NCBI GenBank assembly: GCA_020848315.1
Contig: JADLAH010000288.1
Coordinates: 1-14,963, forward strand
Direction of reading: 5' to 3'
Length of the DNA stretch: 14,963 bases
Origin: Chitinophagales bacterium
GTDB lineage: Bacteria; Bacteroidota; Bacteroidia; Chitinophagales; JADIYW01
In this document: piece by piece, positions 1-7,107 of the stretch
Position numbering within the stretch: the first letter of the stretch is position 1
How the letters are laid out: each line of letters starts with the position of its first letter
Notes under the pieces: generated by a model
Database searches by the model: none
Told to the model about the DNA's origin: nothing
The model's input: the letters and a program-made list of their open reading frames with translations, nothing else
Position numbers and translations under genes: made by a program

Positions 1-378
1 AGCCACGGCAATGAGCGCGTGAGCGCGCAGCTGATGCAGCAATTCGGATTTTCAGCATTGGATGTGGCTCTCGCGAATAAGCCGGATGAAACCCGCAATT
101 TGTATTTAAACGCCCTCGGGATAGGTACAGAACTCGGCTTAATGCTGCCATTCAACCGCAAGCAGGAAAGCGAGGCCGACCGCATGGGCCTGATATTTAT
201 GGCGATGGCGGGCTATGATCCGACGGAAGCCATTAATTTCTGGACGCGCATGTCTGACCTCAAAGGTGGCGCTGCCATGCCGCAGTTTCTGAGCACACAC
301 CCGAGTGATGCGACCCGCATTAGTGATATAAAAAATAAATACCTCGCGGAGGCACTCACCTACTATAAGAAGCAATAG
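1..378 (+). CDS. M48-family metalloprotease, C-terminal part (5' end outside window)
   Basis: The reading frame is open from base 1, so the gene begins upstream of the window. The first visible residues (SHGNERVSAQ) match the stretch that follows the zinc-binding HEXXH helix in M48 (HtpX/Ste24/LoiP-like) peptidases. The downstream motif ESEADRMG supplies the third zinc ligand, a Glu, and the C-terminal STHPSDATRI is typical of the periplasmic YcaL/BepA-type subgroup. By family it should be a zinc endopeptidase that degrades damaged envelope proteins. The HEXXH itself and any signal or lipoprotein sequence are not visible. The stop codon overlaps the ribosome-binding site of the next gene, which starts 8 bp later, so the two are probably co-transcribed. 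Family assignment is strong; the precise role is unknown. Confidence 0.88.
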   Translation, partial: SHGNERVSAQLMQQFGFSALDVALANKPDETRNLYLNALGIGTELGLMLPFNRKQESEADRMGLIFMAMAGYDPTEAINFWTRMSDLKGGAAMPQFLSTHPSDATRISDIKNKYLAEALTYYKKQ

Positions 379-382
379 GAGG
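377..382 (+). promoter_or_regulatory. Strong Shine-Dalgarno AGGAGG overlapping the preceding stop codon
   Basis: AGGAGG lies 4 bases before the ATG at 387, and its first two bases are the last two of the TAG stop of the protease gene. Most other starts in this window have A-rich leaders without such a site. It fixes the start of the downstream gene and suggests translational coupling. Confidence 0.7.
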
Positions 383-386
383 ATAT

Positions 387-1046
387 ATGGCTCTGCTCAG
401 GAAATTTATCAGCTATTTTTTTGATCTCACACAGGAAAAAGTGCAGAGCCGCTATAGCGGGGAAGTGGTGGTAGCCTACAGTCGCGGGCAATACAAACTC
501 AGTACGAGCAAAGCCATTTACTCCTTCGGGAAATACTATACCTCTTTTGATACGGTATTCCGTCAATTGCAGGTGGGTGAACGTCCGGTGCAGTCAGTGC
601 TGGTGCTGGGCTTCGGCCTAGGTAGCGTAGTTGATTTACTAGGACAACATCCTTCCATACAACTCATCACGGCCGTAGATGCCGATGATGTGATTATGGA
701 TTTGGGTAAGAAATACCTGCAGTCAGGTCTGAAAAGTAAAGTAGAATGGGTATGCGCGGATGCCGCAGCATTTGCATCAACCACCACACAGGCATATGAT
801 CTGGTGTTGTTTGATGTGTTTATTGACGACCTTACGCCGGTTGTATTTATGCAGACTGAATTTCTGGAGTCGCTGAAGAAAACGGTAGCACCCGGTGGTT
901 TGTTGTTGTTCTCCAAAATCCACGATTCACATCACAGCAAGATAGAAAATGAGCAGTTTGAAAAACGATTCACTAAAGTTTTCCCTTCCGCATTTTCTAT
1001 AGATACGGATGGCAATAAATTATTCTGCTGGGAAAATAAACAGTAG
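387..1046 (+). CDS. Spermidine-synthase-fold SAM-dependent methyltransferase-like protein
   Basis: This is a 219-residue protein with a Rossmann-type nucleotide-binding loop LGFGLGS (about residues 74-80), an acidic strand end AVDADD (about 96-101) and a VLFDVF strand (about 140-145). These occur in the order found in the SpeE/spermidine-synthase-like family. The N-terminal 60 residues form a short segment resembling the small beta-domain of that family, so it is shorter than true spermidine synthases (around 280-300 residues). Many such short relatives are methyltransferase-like with no known substrate, so polyamine synthesis should not be assumed. The start is fixed by AGGAGG at 377-382. 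The stop codon directly abuts the stop of the convergent PAP2 gene with no spacer. There is no signal peptide, so it should be cytoplasmic. Confidence 0.8.
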   Translation: MALLRKFISYFFDLTQEKVQSRYSGEVVVAYSRGQYKLSTSKAIYSFGKYYTSFDTVFRQLQVGERPVQSVLVLGFGLGSVVDLLGQHPSIQLITAVDADDVIMDLGKKYLQSGLKSKVEWVCADAAAFASTTTQAYDLVLFDVFIDDLTPVVFMQTEFLESLKKTVAPGGLLLFSKIHDSHHSKIENEQFEKRFTKVFPSAFSIDTDGNKLFCWENKQ

Positions 1047-1793
1047 TTACGGATGAAATCTTTTATGCAAGTGTGGCACCAGAATGCCCACGAGCGTGCC
1101 GATCGCATAGCCTGTCAGCACGTCTGTATAATAGTGCTTGCCGGCACCGACACGACATAAACCAACCACTGCAGGCAGCACTGCGGCGCCTGTCCAGAAT
1201 AATGGTTTGTATTTAGAATCGGGATGATAGTCCGTCCACACTTTTGCAATAAAAAACATGCTGGCAGCGGATATGGCGGTATGTCCCGACCAGAAAGAAG
1301 CCTTCGCATCCTTGCTGAATTTGTCGCCCAGGGGCGCATTTGGATTATATACAAAAGGCCGTTTTCTTTTTACCAGTTCTTTCGTCAGCGCCGTAAGACC
1401 CGTCGTCAGCGCGAAGGTTTCCATCCAGATAGGCGTCACCGTTTTCCAGTCTTTGCGGATGTTTTTGTCGATGTACAGGAAAGCCGGACTTACCATCGCG
1501 GAAATCTGCAGTACATCGCTGGAAATTTTAGCGCCTTTGTTGTGAAAGTGGATAGACGTTCTGTCCCATTTATTCACGTCGCTGATTTGCAGTGACTGAA
1601 TTTCTTCCAGTGTCAGTGGTTGTTTTTTCTTTTTTAAAAACAGGGAAGTTAATCCGGAGCCGAGTGCCACCGTTCCGATGGGAATATCCAGTCCGAGTTT
1701 GAACTTGTACACACTCTGGCGTTGCAGCGAATCCTGCGCGGATACCGGCTTCAGCATAACCAGCGCCAGTATAAATATCAAAAAGGGTCTCAT
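1047..1793 (-). CDS. PAP2-family (type 2 phosphatidic acid phosphatase) membrane-associated protein
   Basis: I chose the ATG at 1793 because it begins a clean signal peptide (MRPFLIFILALVMLKPVSAQ); an in-frame ATG 36 bp upstream would put polar residues before it. The 248-residue product has all three acid-phosphatase signature blocks: K138-x6-R145-P146, WSGH (S169, G170, H171) and R214-x5-H220-x3-D224, where H220 is the expected nucleophile and H171 the general acid. The first block has the usual RP; the third begins with Cys instead of the usual Ser (CRVGAGKHYYTD). Family members dephosphorylate lipid phosphates or undecaprenyl pyrophosphate at the outer face of the inner membrane, and the substrate here is not predictable. 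It is divergent from the vWA gene (82 bp between starts) and convergent with the methyltransferase. Confidence 0.88.
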   Translation of the reverse strand: MRPFLIFILALVMLKPVSAQDSLQRQSVYKFKLGLDIPIGTVALGSGLTSLFLKKKKQPLTLEEIQSLQISDVNKWDRTSIHFHNKGAKISSDVLQISAMVSPAFLYIDKNIRKDWKTVTPIWMETFALTTGLTALTKELVKRKRPFVYNPNAPLGDKFSKDAKASFWSGHTAISAASMFFIAKVWTDYHPDSKYKPLFWTGAAVLPAVVGLCRVGAGKHYYTDVLTGYAIGTLVGILVPHLHKRFHP

Positions 1794-1875
1794 TGGAATA
1801 AAAATAGCACAAATTTTGATGTTATACACGCAAAAGCCAAACTATAATTCTATTTTTAGAAGACAAATTCCGCTT

Positions 1876-2817
1876 ATGAGATATCTATACATGTTGCTAT
1901 TATTGCTGCTCTTTCAGCAAAGTTTCGGACAGGGAATGCGGGTGGAAGGCGTGATAACTGATATGGATAGTAAGCAGCCGGTAGCGGATGCCAGTGTTAT
2001 TATCACTTTCTTCGCCGGTGGTGAATATGCTACTGTGACAGATTCGTTGGGGCGTTATGTGATTACAACGAAGGTAGTGGTGCCCGATGGCGATTTCCCA
2101 TTGCAGATTTTACATCCTGTTTATTACCCTTCCAACGGTTTTGTACATGTAACAAAAAATTGCAAACGCGATTTTACCATCAAGAATAAAATACCCAAAA
2201 TTGAACCGGCAGATACCATTATAGCGATATTGCCACCGAAGCCTGTGCTCGAAGGATATGCTACCAATAATCTGGTGTTTCTCATTGATGTGTCCGCGTC
2301 CATGAATGCGCCCGAGAAAATGCCGCTCATCAAAGAATCCCTGAAATATCTGGTGAATGAATTGCGCCCTACGGATAAAATTGCAATCATGACTTTTTCC
2401 AGTCAGACGAAAGAAATATTACCTTCCACCTCGGCGCAGCAAAAAGAACTGATACTGCAAACCATCGACGGACTGGCATTTGGCAGCACATCGCAGGGGG
2501 GCGCGGCACTGACTGCAGCGTATAAAAACGTGGAACAAAACTTCATTCAGAAAGGAAACAACCGGGTGGTGTTAATCAGCGACGGATTGTTTACTTCAGG
2601 TGAAAAAGACTTTAAAAAAATGCAGCAGACGATTACTGCGGGCGCGGCAAAAAATCTGTCGTTGTCGATTTTCTGTTTTGGAAAAACAACCGGATATGTG
2701 GATGAAAAGTTGCGCAAACTGAGCGTGTCCGGAAAAGGGAACTACGCCGTCATTCAAAATGCGGAATCCGCCAAAGTGCATTTCATCGAGGAGGCCAAAG
2801 CGCTGAAGGCGGAATAA
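1876..2817 (+). CDS. Secreted von Willebrand factor type A domain protein
   Basis: The frame is open far upstream, but the ATG at 1876 begins a typical signal peptide (MRYLYMLLLLLLFQQSFGQ) and avoids overlap with the divergent PAP2 gene, so I use it (313 residues). After the signal, residues about 22-105 look like a carboxypeptidase-regulatory-like beta-sandwich (GVITDMDSKQPVADASV), a common Bacteroidota module. Residues about 130-310 are a vWA domain with a complete metal-binding MIDAS site: D138-x-S140-x-S142, a Ser/Thr near 204-206 (GSTS) and D236 in LISDG. Such proteins bind partners in a metal-dependent way; no partner is encoded beside it. Its TAA is immediately followed by the stop codon of the convergent Crp/Fnr gene. 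Confidence 0.85.
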   Translation: MRYLYMLLLLLLFQQSFGQGMRVEGVITDMDSKQPVADASVIITFFAGGEYATVTDSLGRYVITTKVVVPDGDFPLQILHPVYYPSNGFVHVTKNCKRDFTIKNKIPKIEPADTIIAILPPKPVLEGYATNNLVFLIDVSASMNAPEKMPLIKESLKYLVNELRPTDKIAIMTFSSQTKEILPSTSAQQKELILQTIDGLAFGSTSQGGAALTAAYKNVEQNFIQKGNNRVVLISDGLFTSGEKDFKKMQQTITAGAAKNLSLSIFCFGKTTGYVDEKLRKLSVSGKGNYAVIQNAESAKVHFIEEAKALKAE

Positions 2818-3447
2818 TCAGAAGGCTTTCAGTAGCTTGATTTCATTTCTGTACAGCAGTATTTTCTGATCGTTTTCCAGTTTTTTCAGTAATCTGGAAA
2901 TAACCACGCGGTTGGTACCAAGGTCTTCCGCAATCTGCTGATGGGATAGCTGAAGCGCTGATTTTTCAGATACTTCCGACTTTTTTCTCAGATAATTGAT
3001 CAGCCTTTCATCCAGTTTTTCAAATGCAATGACATCAATCGTTTTCATGAGTTCGATGAAACGATCATTGAAACTGCGCATGATGTAGTTTTTCCAGCTC
3101 GGATATTTGCAAAGCCATTCATCCAGTTTGATGTGCGGAATGGCAAGCAGTTCCACGTCGTCTTCCGCGATGGCTTTAACCTCACTTTTTTTGGCTTCAA
3201 TACAGCAACTGTATGCCATCGAACAACTTTCATTGTTGGTGAGGTAATAGAGTAAAATTTCTTTTCCGTTCTCGTCCATGCGGGATACTTTCACCGTTCC
3301 TTTCAGAATAACGGGCATCATGCGCACATACTTTCCGTAATCCATGATGATATCGCCTTCCTTGAAGGACTTGATGTCACCGAATTGATACATCTCCTGT
3401 ACCAATGCAGGTTCAAAGGCAAGTTCCAGATTAGGATATTTGTTCAT
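2818..3447 (-). CDS. Crp/Fnr-family transcriptional regulator with a Cys motif, last gene of the sulfur block
   Basis: This 209-residue protein has an N-terminal cyclic-nucleotide-type beta-barrel (about 22-115), a long dimerisation helix (about 116-150) and a winged helix-turn-helix (about 166-190, SHQQIAEDLGTNRVVISRLL). The position where FNR carries its DNA-reading Glu is Val here. Three cysteines in the effector domain (C75, C81, C82 in ESCSMAYSCC) resemble a motif seen in other Bacteroidota members. They could sense redox state or persulfides, which is inference. They are not arranged like the N-terminal cluster-binding cysteines of FNR. The ATG is 1 bp after the stop of the porin gene, indicating co-transcription, so this is probably a local regulator of the sulfur operon. 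No effector can be named from sequence. Confidence 0.88.
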   Translation of the reverse strand: MNKYPNLELAFEPALVQEMYQFGDIKSFKEGDIIMDYGKYVRMMPVILKGTVKVSRMDENGKEILLYYLTNNESCSMAYSCCIEAKKSEVKAIAEDDVELLAIPHIKLDEWLCKYPSWKNYIMRSFNDRFIELMKTIDVIAFEKLDERLINYLRKKSEVSEKSALQLSHQQIAEDLGTNRVVISRLLKKLENDQKILLYRNEIKLLKAF

Positions 3448-3448
3448 G

Positions 3449-4870
3449 TCAGAAATGATAGTTAATTACGAGATTATACGATACCATGTCGGTTTTGTTA
3501 ATCACGAATTTAGCATTATTATACGTTTCTCCCACATTTATTTTTCCGGCAATCAGGAATTGTGCTTCCAGTCCTTTCATTCTGCCCGGAAACTGATAGC
3601 GGATATCGAGATTGATTTGTGAATAGGTTGGCAGTCCGTATTTGTTGAGTAGGAAGTCTTTCACGTCCGGCATTTTGTAATACCCGCCCGCCAGGGAAAA
3701 TTTCAGATTAATCTTCTGTACGTTGTAGTTGATTTTTCCCATCACGGCATGCACATCCCCAAATCCTTCATTGCGTTCTCTGGGAAGAAAAGTAAAGAAC
3801 GGATCGCGTCCCCATTCCCGCGGCATCAGATATCTGCCGTGGTCAGTAATGCGGTTGTAGTTCGCGCTGATTTCAAAAGCCTTGTTTTTCCACCCGAGCT
3901 TCGCGCCGAATGTCATGGCTTTCGCGCCCTTGTCAAAGTATGTCTTGGCCGGATCGGCATTGCCGCCGTCTTTCAGCGCATCCTGCCGTATCATCTGTCC
4001 GGCCGCGAAGAGGGTATTGTCTTTAAAGCGATATTGCAGGTCTGCCTGCACCAATAGCGAGTTGGAGATATTGTGGGTATACATATCCCAAAGATGGAGT
4101 TGGAGATATTTTACGGGCGCCCACTGAAAGCCAGCCATGGCAATAACCTTGCTGTTAAGATGTTCCGCGTATTCGGATTTGGTGCCATCGGTGTTGACGC
4201 CACCCGGATATAGCCCGATAGATTCTCCCGGATTAAACCAGCCTACTGTGCTGCGTGGTGAGATATTGTGTAAAATACCACCTTCGATGTGCAGTGTCTT
4301 CACTTCATCTATACTCAGCCATAATCCGGAGACGGAGGTAGGCCGCATGCGTCCGTCCTGCAGGTTGATGAATGGCGTATTGATAAATTGTCTTCCGAAA
4401 AGCACATAGGATTTGCGGAAATTATATTTGAGATAGATTTCTTCCAGATCGGCGATGTCTCTTTTGTTTTTCGGATTTTGTATGTCAAACAGCCCGATTT
4501 CATATCTGTTGAGTTGACCGGATGCCGAATCGGGCTTGCTGAGGTCGGAGGAGCCGATATTGAAAATAAAGGAGCCGCTCATGCCCACCTGAAATCCGTG
4601 GAAAGGAGCTGTTTCATACCGAAGTGCGCCGCCCAATGCGTTGGCAAAATAGTCGGTCAGTTCTTTTTTGTTGTCGGTGTACATAAAGAAATAACGCAGG
4701 TGTACATCCACATCACCGGATTTAATGGCGTGCAGAAAAGTAGTGGAATCCTTGGCTCTGTTGAGCATTCCTTTCCACATGCTTGGTTTTTCTGATATTT
4801 CCTGATGTTGCGCCATGCTGATTTGGACAAAAAGTATGGCTGACAACACACTAAGTAGTTGTTTTTTCAT
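3449..4870 (-). CDS. OprD-like outer-membrane porin
   Basis: The 473-residue product starts with a signal peptide (MKKQLLSVLSAILFVQISMAQ) and continues with the alternating polar/aromatic pattern of transmembrane beta-strands up to a terminal YNLVINYHF, ending in Phe as outer-membrane barrels do. Motifs such as VHLRYFFMYTDN near the N-terminus, YVLFGRQFINTPFI and the FEISANYNRITDHGRYLMPREWGRDPF region resemble OprD/outer-membrane porin families in Bacteroidota. OprD-type porins form 18-stranded channels for small charged solutes. Placed between the DsrE-like and Crp/Fnr genes in a sulfur operon, it may admit thiosulfate, tetrathionate or a related anion; that substrate is inference. It lies 38 bp downstream of the DsrE-like gene. 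Barrel assignment is firm, specificity is not. Confidence 0.82.
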   Translation of the reverse strand: MKKQLLSVLSAILFVQISMAQHQEISEKPSMWKGMLNRAKDSTTFLHAIKSGDVDVHLRYFFMYTDNKKELTDYFANALGGALRYETAPFHGFQVGMSGSFIFNIGSSDLSKPDSASGQLNRYEIGLFDIQNPKNKRDIADLEEIYLKYNFRKSYVLFGRQFINTPFINLQDGRMRPTSVSGLWLSIDEVKTLHIEGGILHNISPRSTVGWFNPGESIGLYPGGVNTDGTKSEYAEHLNSKVIAMAGFQWAPVKYLQLHLWDMYTHNISNSLLVQADLQYRFKDNTLFAAGQMIRQDALKDGGNADPAKTYFDKGAKAMTFGAKLGWKNKAFEISANYNRITDHGRYLMPREWGRDPFFTFLPRERNEGFGDVHAVMGKINYNVQKINLKFSLAGGYYKMPDVKDFLLNKYGLPTYSQINLDIRYQFPGRMKGLEAQFLIAGKINVGETYNNAKFVINKTDMVSYNLVINYHF

Positions 4871-4908
4871 GATGTTGAGTTTGGTGGAATGAACCGGTTT
4901 GTTGTCGG

Positions 4909-5352
4909 CTAGAACCCTGACTTGATATAACTCCAGCCGGCTTCCTGTTTGCTGACTATTTCAATGATGCCGGCCTTTACATAAGCTGCTTCCGAAATAA
5001 TCTGTTCTTTGGCCACATTTCTTTCTTTCATAGAGAATTCACAAGCCACAAATGAAATTCCTTTAGCATTCATCTGAGTAATCTTGTCGTGCACCGTTGT
5101 TTTGCTTTGTACCAGCATATCCAGTCCCGGGCCATGGCACACCACTTCAATCTGTGTGCTAGGTTCCACAGTAGTGATATTGTTCAATTGCTTCATCAGC
5201 GCCTTGTGGGCGAGCGTGTCATTGGTGGTTAGCTGAAAGATGATTCTGTGTGCTGCTTTCACTTCTGATTTGCCTTTTGTCTTTGCAGGTTTTCCTGCGT
5301 ATATGCTGAAGATGGAAACGCTCAATAAAAGCAATAATGCTAATTTTTTCAT
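4909..5352 (-). CDS. Exported DsrE-family sulfur-carrier-like protein
   Basis: The ATG at 5352 begins a clear signal peptide (MKKLALLLLLSVSIFSIYAG). The frame continues upstream, but only inside the SoxB-like gene, so I use this start (147 residues). The mature part has the DsrE/DsrF-like fold pattern: a HRIIFQL strand, LKQLNNI-type helix, an EVVCHGPG turn with a Cys, and a second Cys in VACEFSMKERNV at the position where DsrE-like proteins carry their sulfur-binding residue. DsrE-family proteins bind or relay sulfane sulfur as persulfides. Most characterised ones are cytoplasmic, whereas this one should be periplasmic, beside the SoxB-like and cytochrome products. It lies 17 bp after the SoxB-like gene. 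A role as sulfur acceptor for those enzymes is inference. Confidence 0.82.
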   Translation of the reverse strand: MKKLALLLLLSVSIFSIYAGKPAKTKGKSEVKAAHRIIFQLTTNDTLAHKALMKQLNNITTVEPSTQIEVVCHGPGLDMLVQSKTTVHDKITQMNAKGISFVACEFSMKERNVAKEQIISEAAYVKAGIIEIVSKQEAGWSYIKSGF

Positions 5353-5369
5353 AATCGTATTTTTTGTCG

Positions 5370-7073
5370 TTATCTGAATTCGTATTTCACACCGTGTACT
5401 TGAGTCAGCAAAGTCTGAGGTGCATCCAGGATCTTCGCGGACATCGGCAGTTGCGGAGTTACCGGCGAGTTGGCCTGCAGGTATTCCCGCATCACGGAGT
5501 GCAGTGTATAAGTCGTATTCTTCGCATTTTTTACGCCCTTGATGCGGCACAGCATATCCATCGGATCGCCGTCGCGTTCGCAGGCGCATATGCTGTATTC
5601 TCTGTTCAGGTCTAATGGTTGCTTGCCTACCATAACCGATTGCACACGCTGTCCTTTAGGGGCAAAAGCCTTGAAGGTGATTTGCATTCCCTTGAATTTA
5701 ATGACCCAGCCGCCAAATCGTTCCACCGCATTTTCCGCGAATACATTATTCAATTCCTTTTCCAGCCAATCCTGTATTTGTTTGCCCGTCACGACAGCTG
5801 TTCTTACCACACTGTCCACCGGCAGCATATCATAGATAAATCCGTTGGTAATCGGAATATTGCCGGTTTTATCGGGCGTGGAACGCGGGGGACAGAAACG
5901 GAATCCGTTGGAAAGCACGATGTCAATGCCGTCCATCTTCCATTTCAACGCATCCAGGATCATGGTGTCAATGGTGTTTTCCACCACAAAATAGCGATAC
6001 AACGGAAGTGTGCTATAGCCGATAATCTTATGAATGTCATTTTCAAAAGGACCTTCATTGGCAGCGATGATAGCATCCATTTCCTTGTCAGCTTTGTATT
6101 CATCAGCATCAATCTCATCCAGGTGGTAAGATTCCTGTATGATTTTGCCATCCTGTATAGTGAGGTCAAGCCGACCTACAAAAGAGCCAAATGCACCGGG
6201 TTCTACTACCTTGGCATATTTGCCGATAATCGGTTCGCGCACCCGTTCATGTGTGTCGCCACCCAGAATATAATCCACGCCTTCACATTCCGGTAAGTTG
6301 GAAAGATGTATCTGCTGTGAAAGTCCGAGGTGAGCCAGTATAATGACAAAGGCGCATTGCTCTTGATTTTTCAATACATCCACATAGTGCGCGAGATTGT
6401 CTTCCGGTTTGCTGTATACGATGCCCTTGCTGTAGTTCGGCGACTGCCGCAGCGGCACCAGCGGATCGGTATATCCGAGGAATCCGATTTTTATACCTGC
6501 TACCTGCCAGATATGATAGGCCGGAAAAATGAGTTCTCCTTTTTTGCCTTCTCCCAGGTCGTGATACATATTGGCACATACCTTAGGCGCATTCAGTGAA
6601 CCCAGTAGTGTTTGCATGGCTTTTTTGTAATAAATCACTTCCCAGTTGCCGGGCAGATACAAATCATATCCGAGTGCATTGAGAATCGGAATCATCGCTT
6701 TGCCGGTTGTTTTTACGGATAATTCGCTGCCCTGAAACATATCGCCGGTATCAATCAGCAATGAATGCGCATATTTTCTGCGGGTTTTGTTGAGGTAACT
6801 CGCCAGATGTGCATATCCACCGGTTTTGCGGAATACCGCCTGATTGTTTTCCCAGAAAAGTTCGTCGTGTGCGTGCACCTGACAGTGAACATCCGTTGTC
6901 TGCAAAATGGAAACAGTAACGGGTTTGCTTTTTTTACCGCCGGATTTCACTTTCTTCTCGGAACCGGCTGTTGTAGCAGCATCCGCTGCCATGGGTGTAG
7001 CAGAGATAATTCCCAGACCGGCGCCGAGAGCGCTCAGCTTTTTGAGGAAATCTCTTCTGTTGTTGGTCTTCAT
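5370..7073 (-). CDS. soxB: SoxB-like thiosulfohydrolase / 5'-nucleotidase-family metallohydrolase, Tat-exported
   Basis: This 567-residue protein has a twin-arginine signal (NRRDFLKKLSALGAGLG, R6-R7) and a two-domain 5'-nucleotidase/SoxB architecture. Metallophosphatase motifs seen are D61-x-H63, GDMFQGS (D111), GNWE (N143), AHLG (H248) and GGDTH (H275). The Trp in GNWE replaces the His of true nucleotidases (GNHE), a feature of SoxB. The C-terminal domain (about 350-550) contains the 5'-nucleotidase-C pattern (NGFIYDMLPVDS, GKQIQDWLE, RFGGWVIKFKGM). SoxB hydrolyses sulfate from SoxY-bound thiosulfonate in the periplasm. No soxYZ, soxXA or soxCD is in this window, so the substrate is open. 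One oddity is Asp273 where the family usually has His (GGHTH). It sits 34 bp after the TsdA-like cytochrome gene. A divergent nucleotidase cannot be excluded. Confidence 0.8.
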   Translation of the reverse strand: MKTNNRRDFLKKLSALGAGLGIISATPMAADAATTAGSEKKVKSGGKKSKPVTVSILQTTDVHCQVHAHDELFWENNQAVFRKTGGYAHLASYLNKTRRKYAHSLLIDTGDMFQGSELSVKTTGKAMIPILNALGYDLYLPGNWEVIYYKKAMQTLLGSLNAPKVCANMYHDLGEGKKGELIFPAYHIWQVAGIKIGFLGYTDPLVPLRQSPNYSKGIVYSKPEDNLAHYVDVLKNQEQCAFVIILAHLGLSQQIHLSNLPECEGVDYILGGDTHERVREPIIGKYAKVVEPGAFGSFVGRLDLTIQDGKIIQESYHLDEIDADEYKADKEMDAIIAANEGPFENDIHKIIGYSTLPLYRYFVVENTIDTMILDALKWKMDGIDIVLSNGFRFCPPRSTPDKTGNIPITNGFIYDMLPVDSVVRTAVVTGKQIQDWLEKELNNVFAENAVERFGGWVIKFKGMQITFKAFAPKGQRVQSVMVGKQPLDLNREYSICACERDGDPMDMLCRIKGVKNAKNTTYTLHSVMREYLQANSPVTPQLPMSAKILDAPQTLLTQVHGVKYEFR

Positions 7074-7107
7074 GGCAGATGTTTTGAGAAGTGAAAAAAA
7101 AGTCGGT

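Noticed and set aside
1678-1875. Upstream extension of the vWA protein
   Set aside because: It overlaps the PAP2 gene on the other strand and its residues are not signal-like; the ATG at 1876 starts a good signal peptide.
1794-1875. Possible divergent promoters between the PAP2 and vWA genes
   Set aside because: Several TTTTG and TATTTTTA stretches occur, but none has the TTTG-N19-TAnnTTTG spacing, so I did not annotate one.
5353-5589. Longer N-terminus for the DsrE-like protein (open frame up to 5589)
   Set aside because: It would lie inside the SoxB-like coding region in another frame, and the clear signal peptide begins at 5352.
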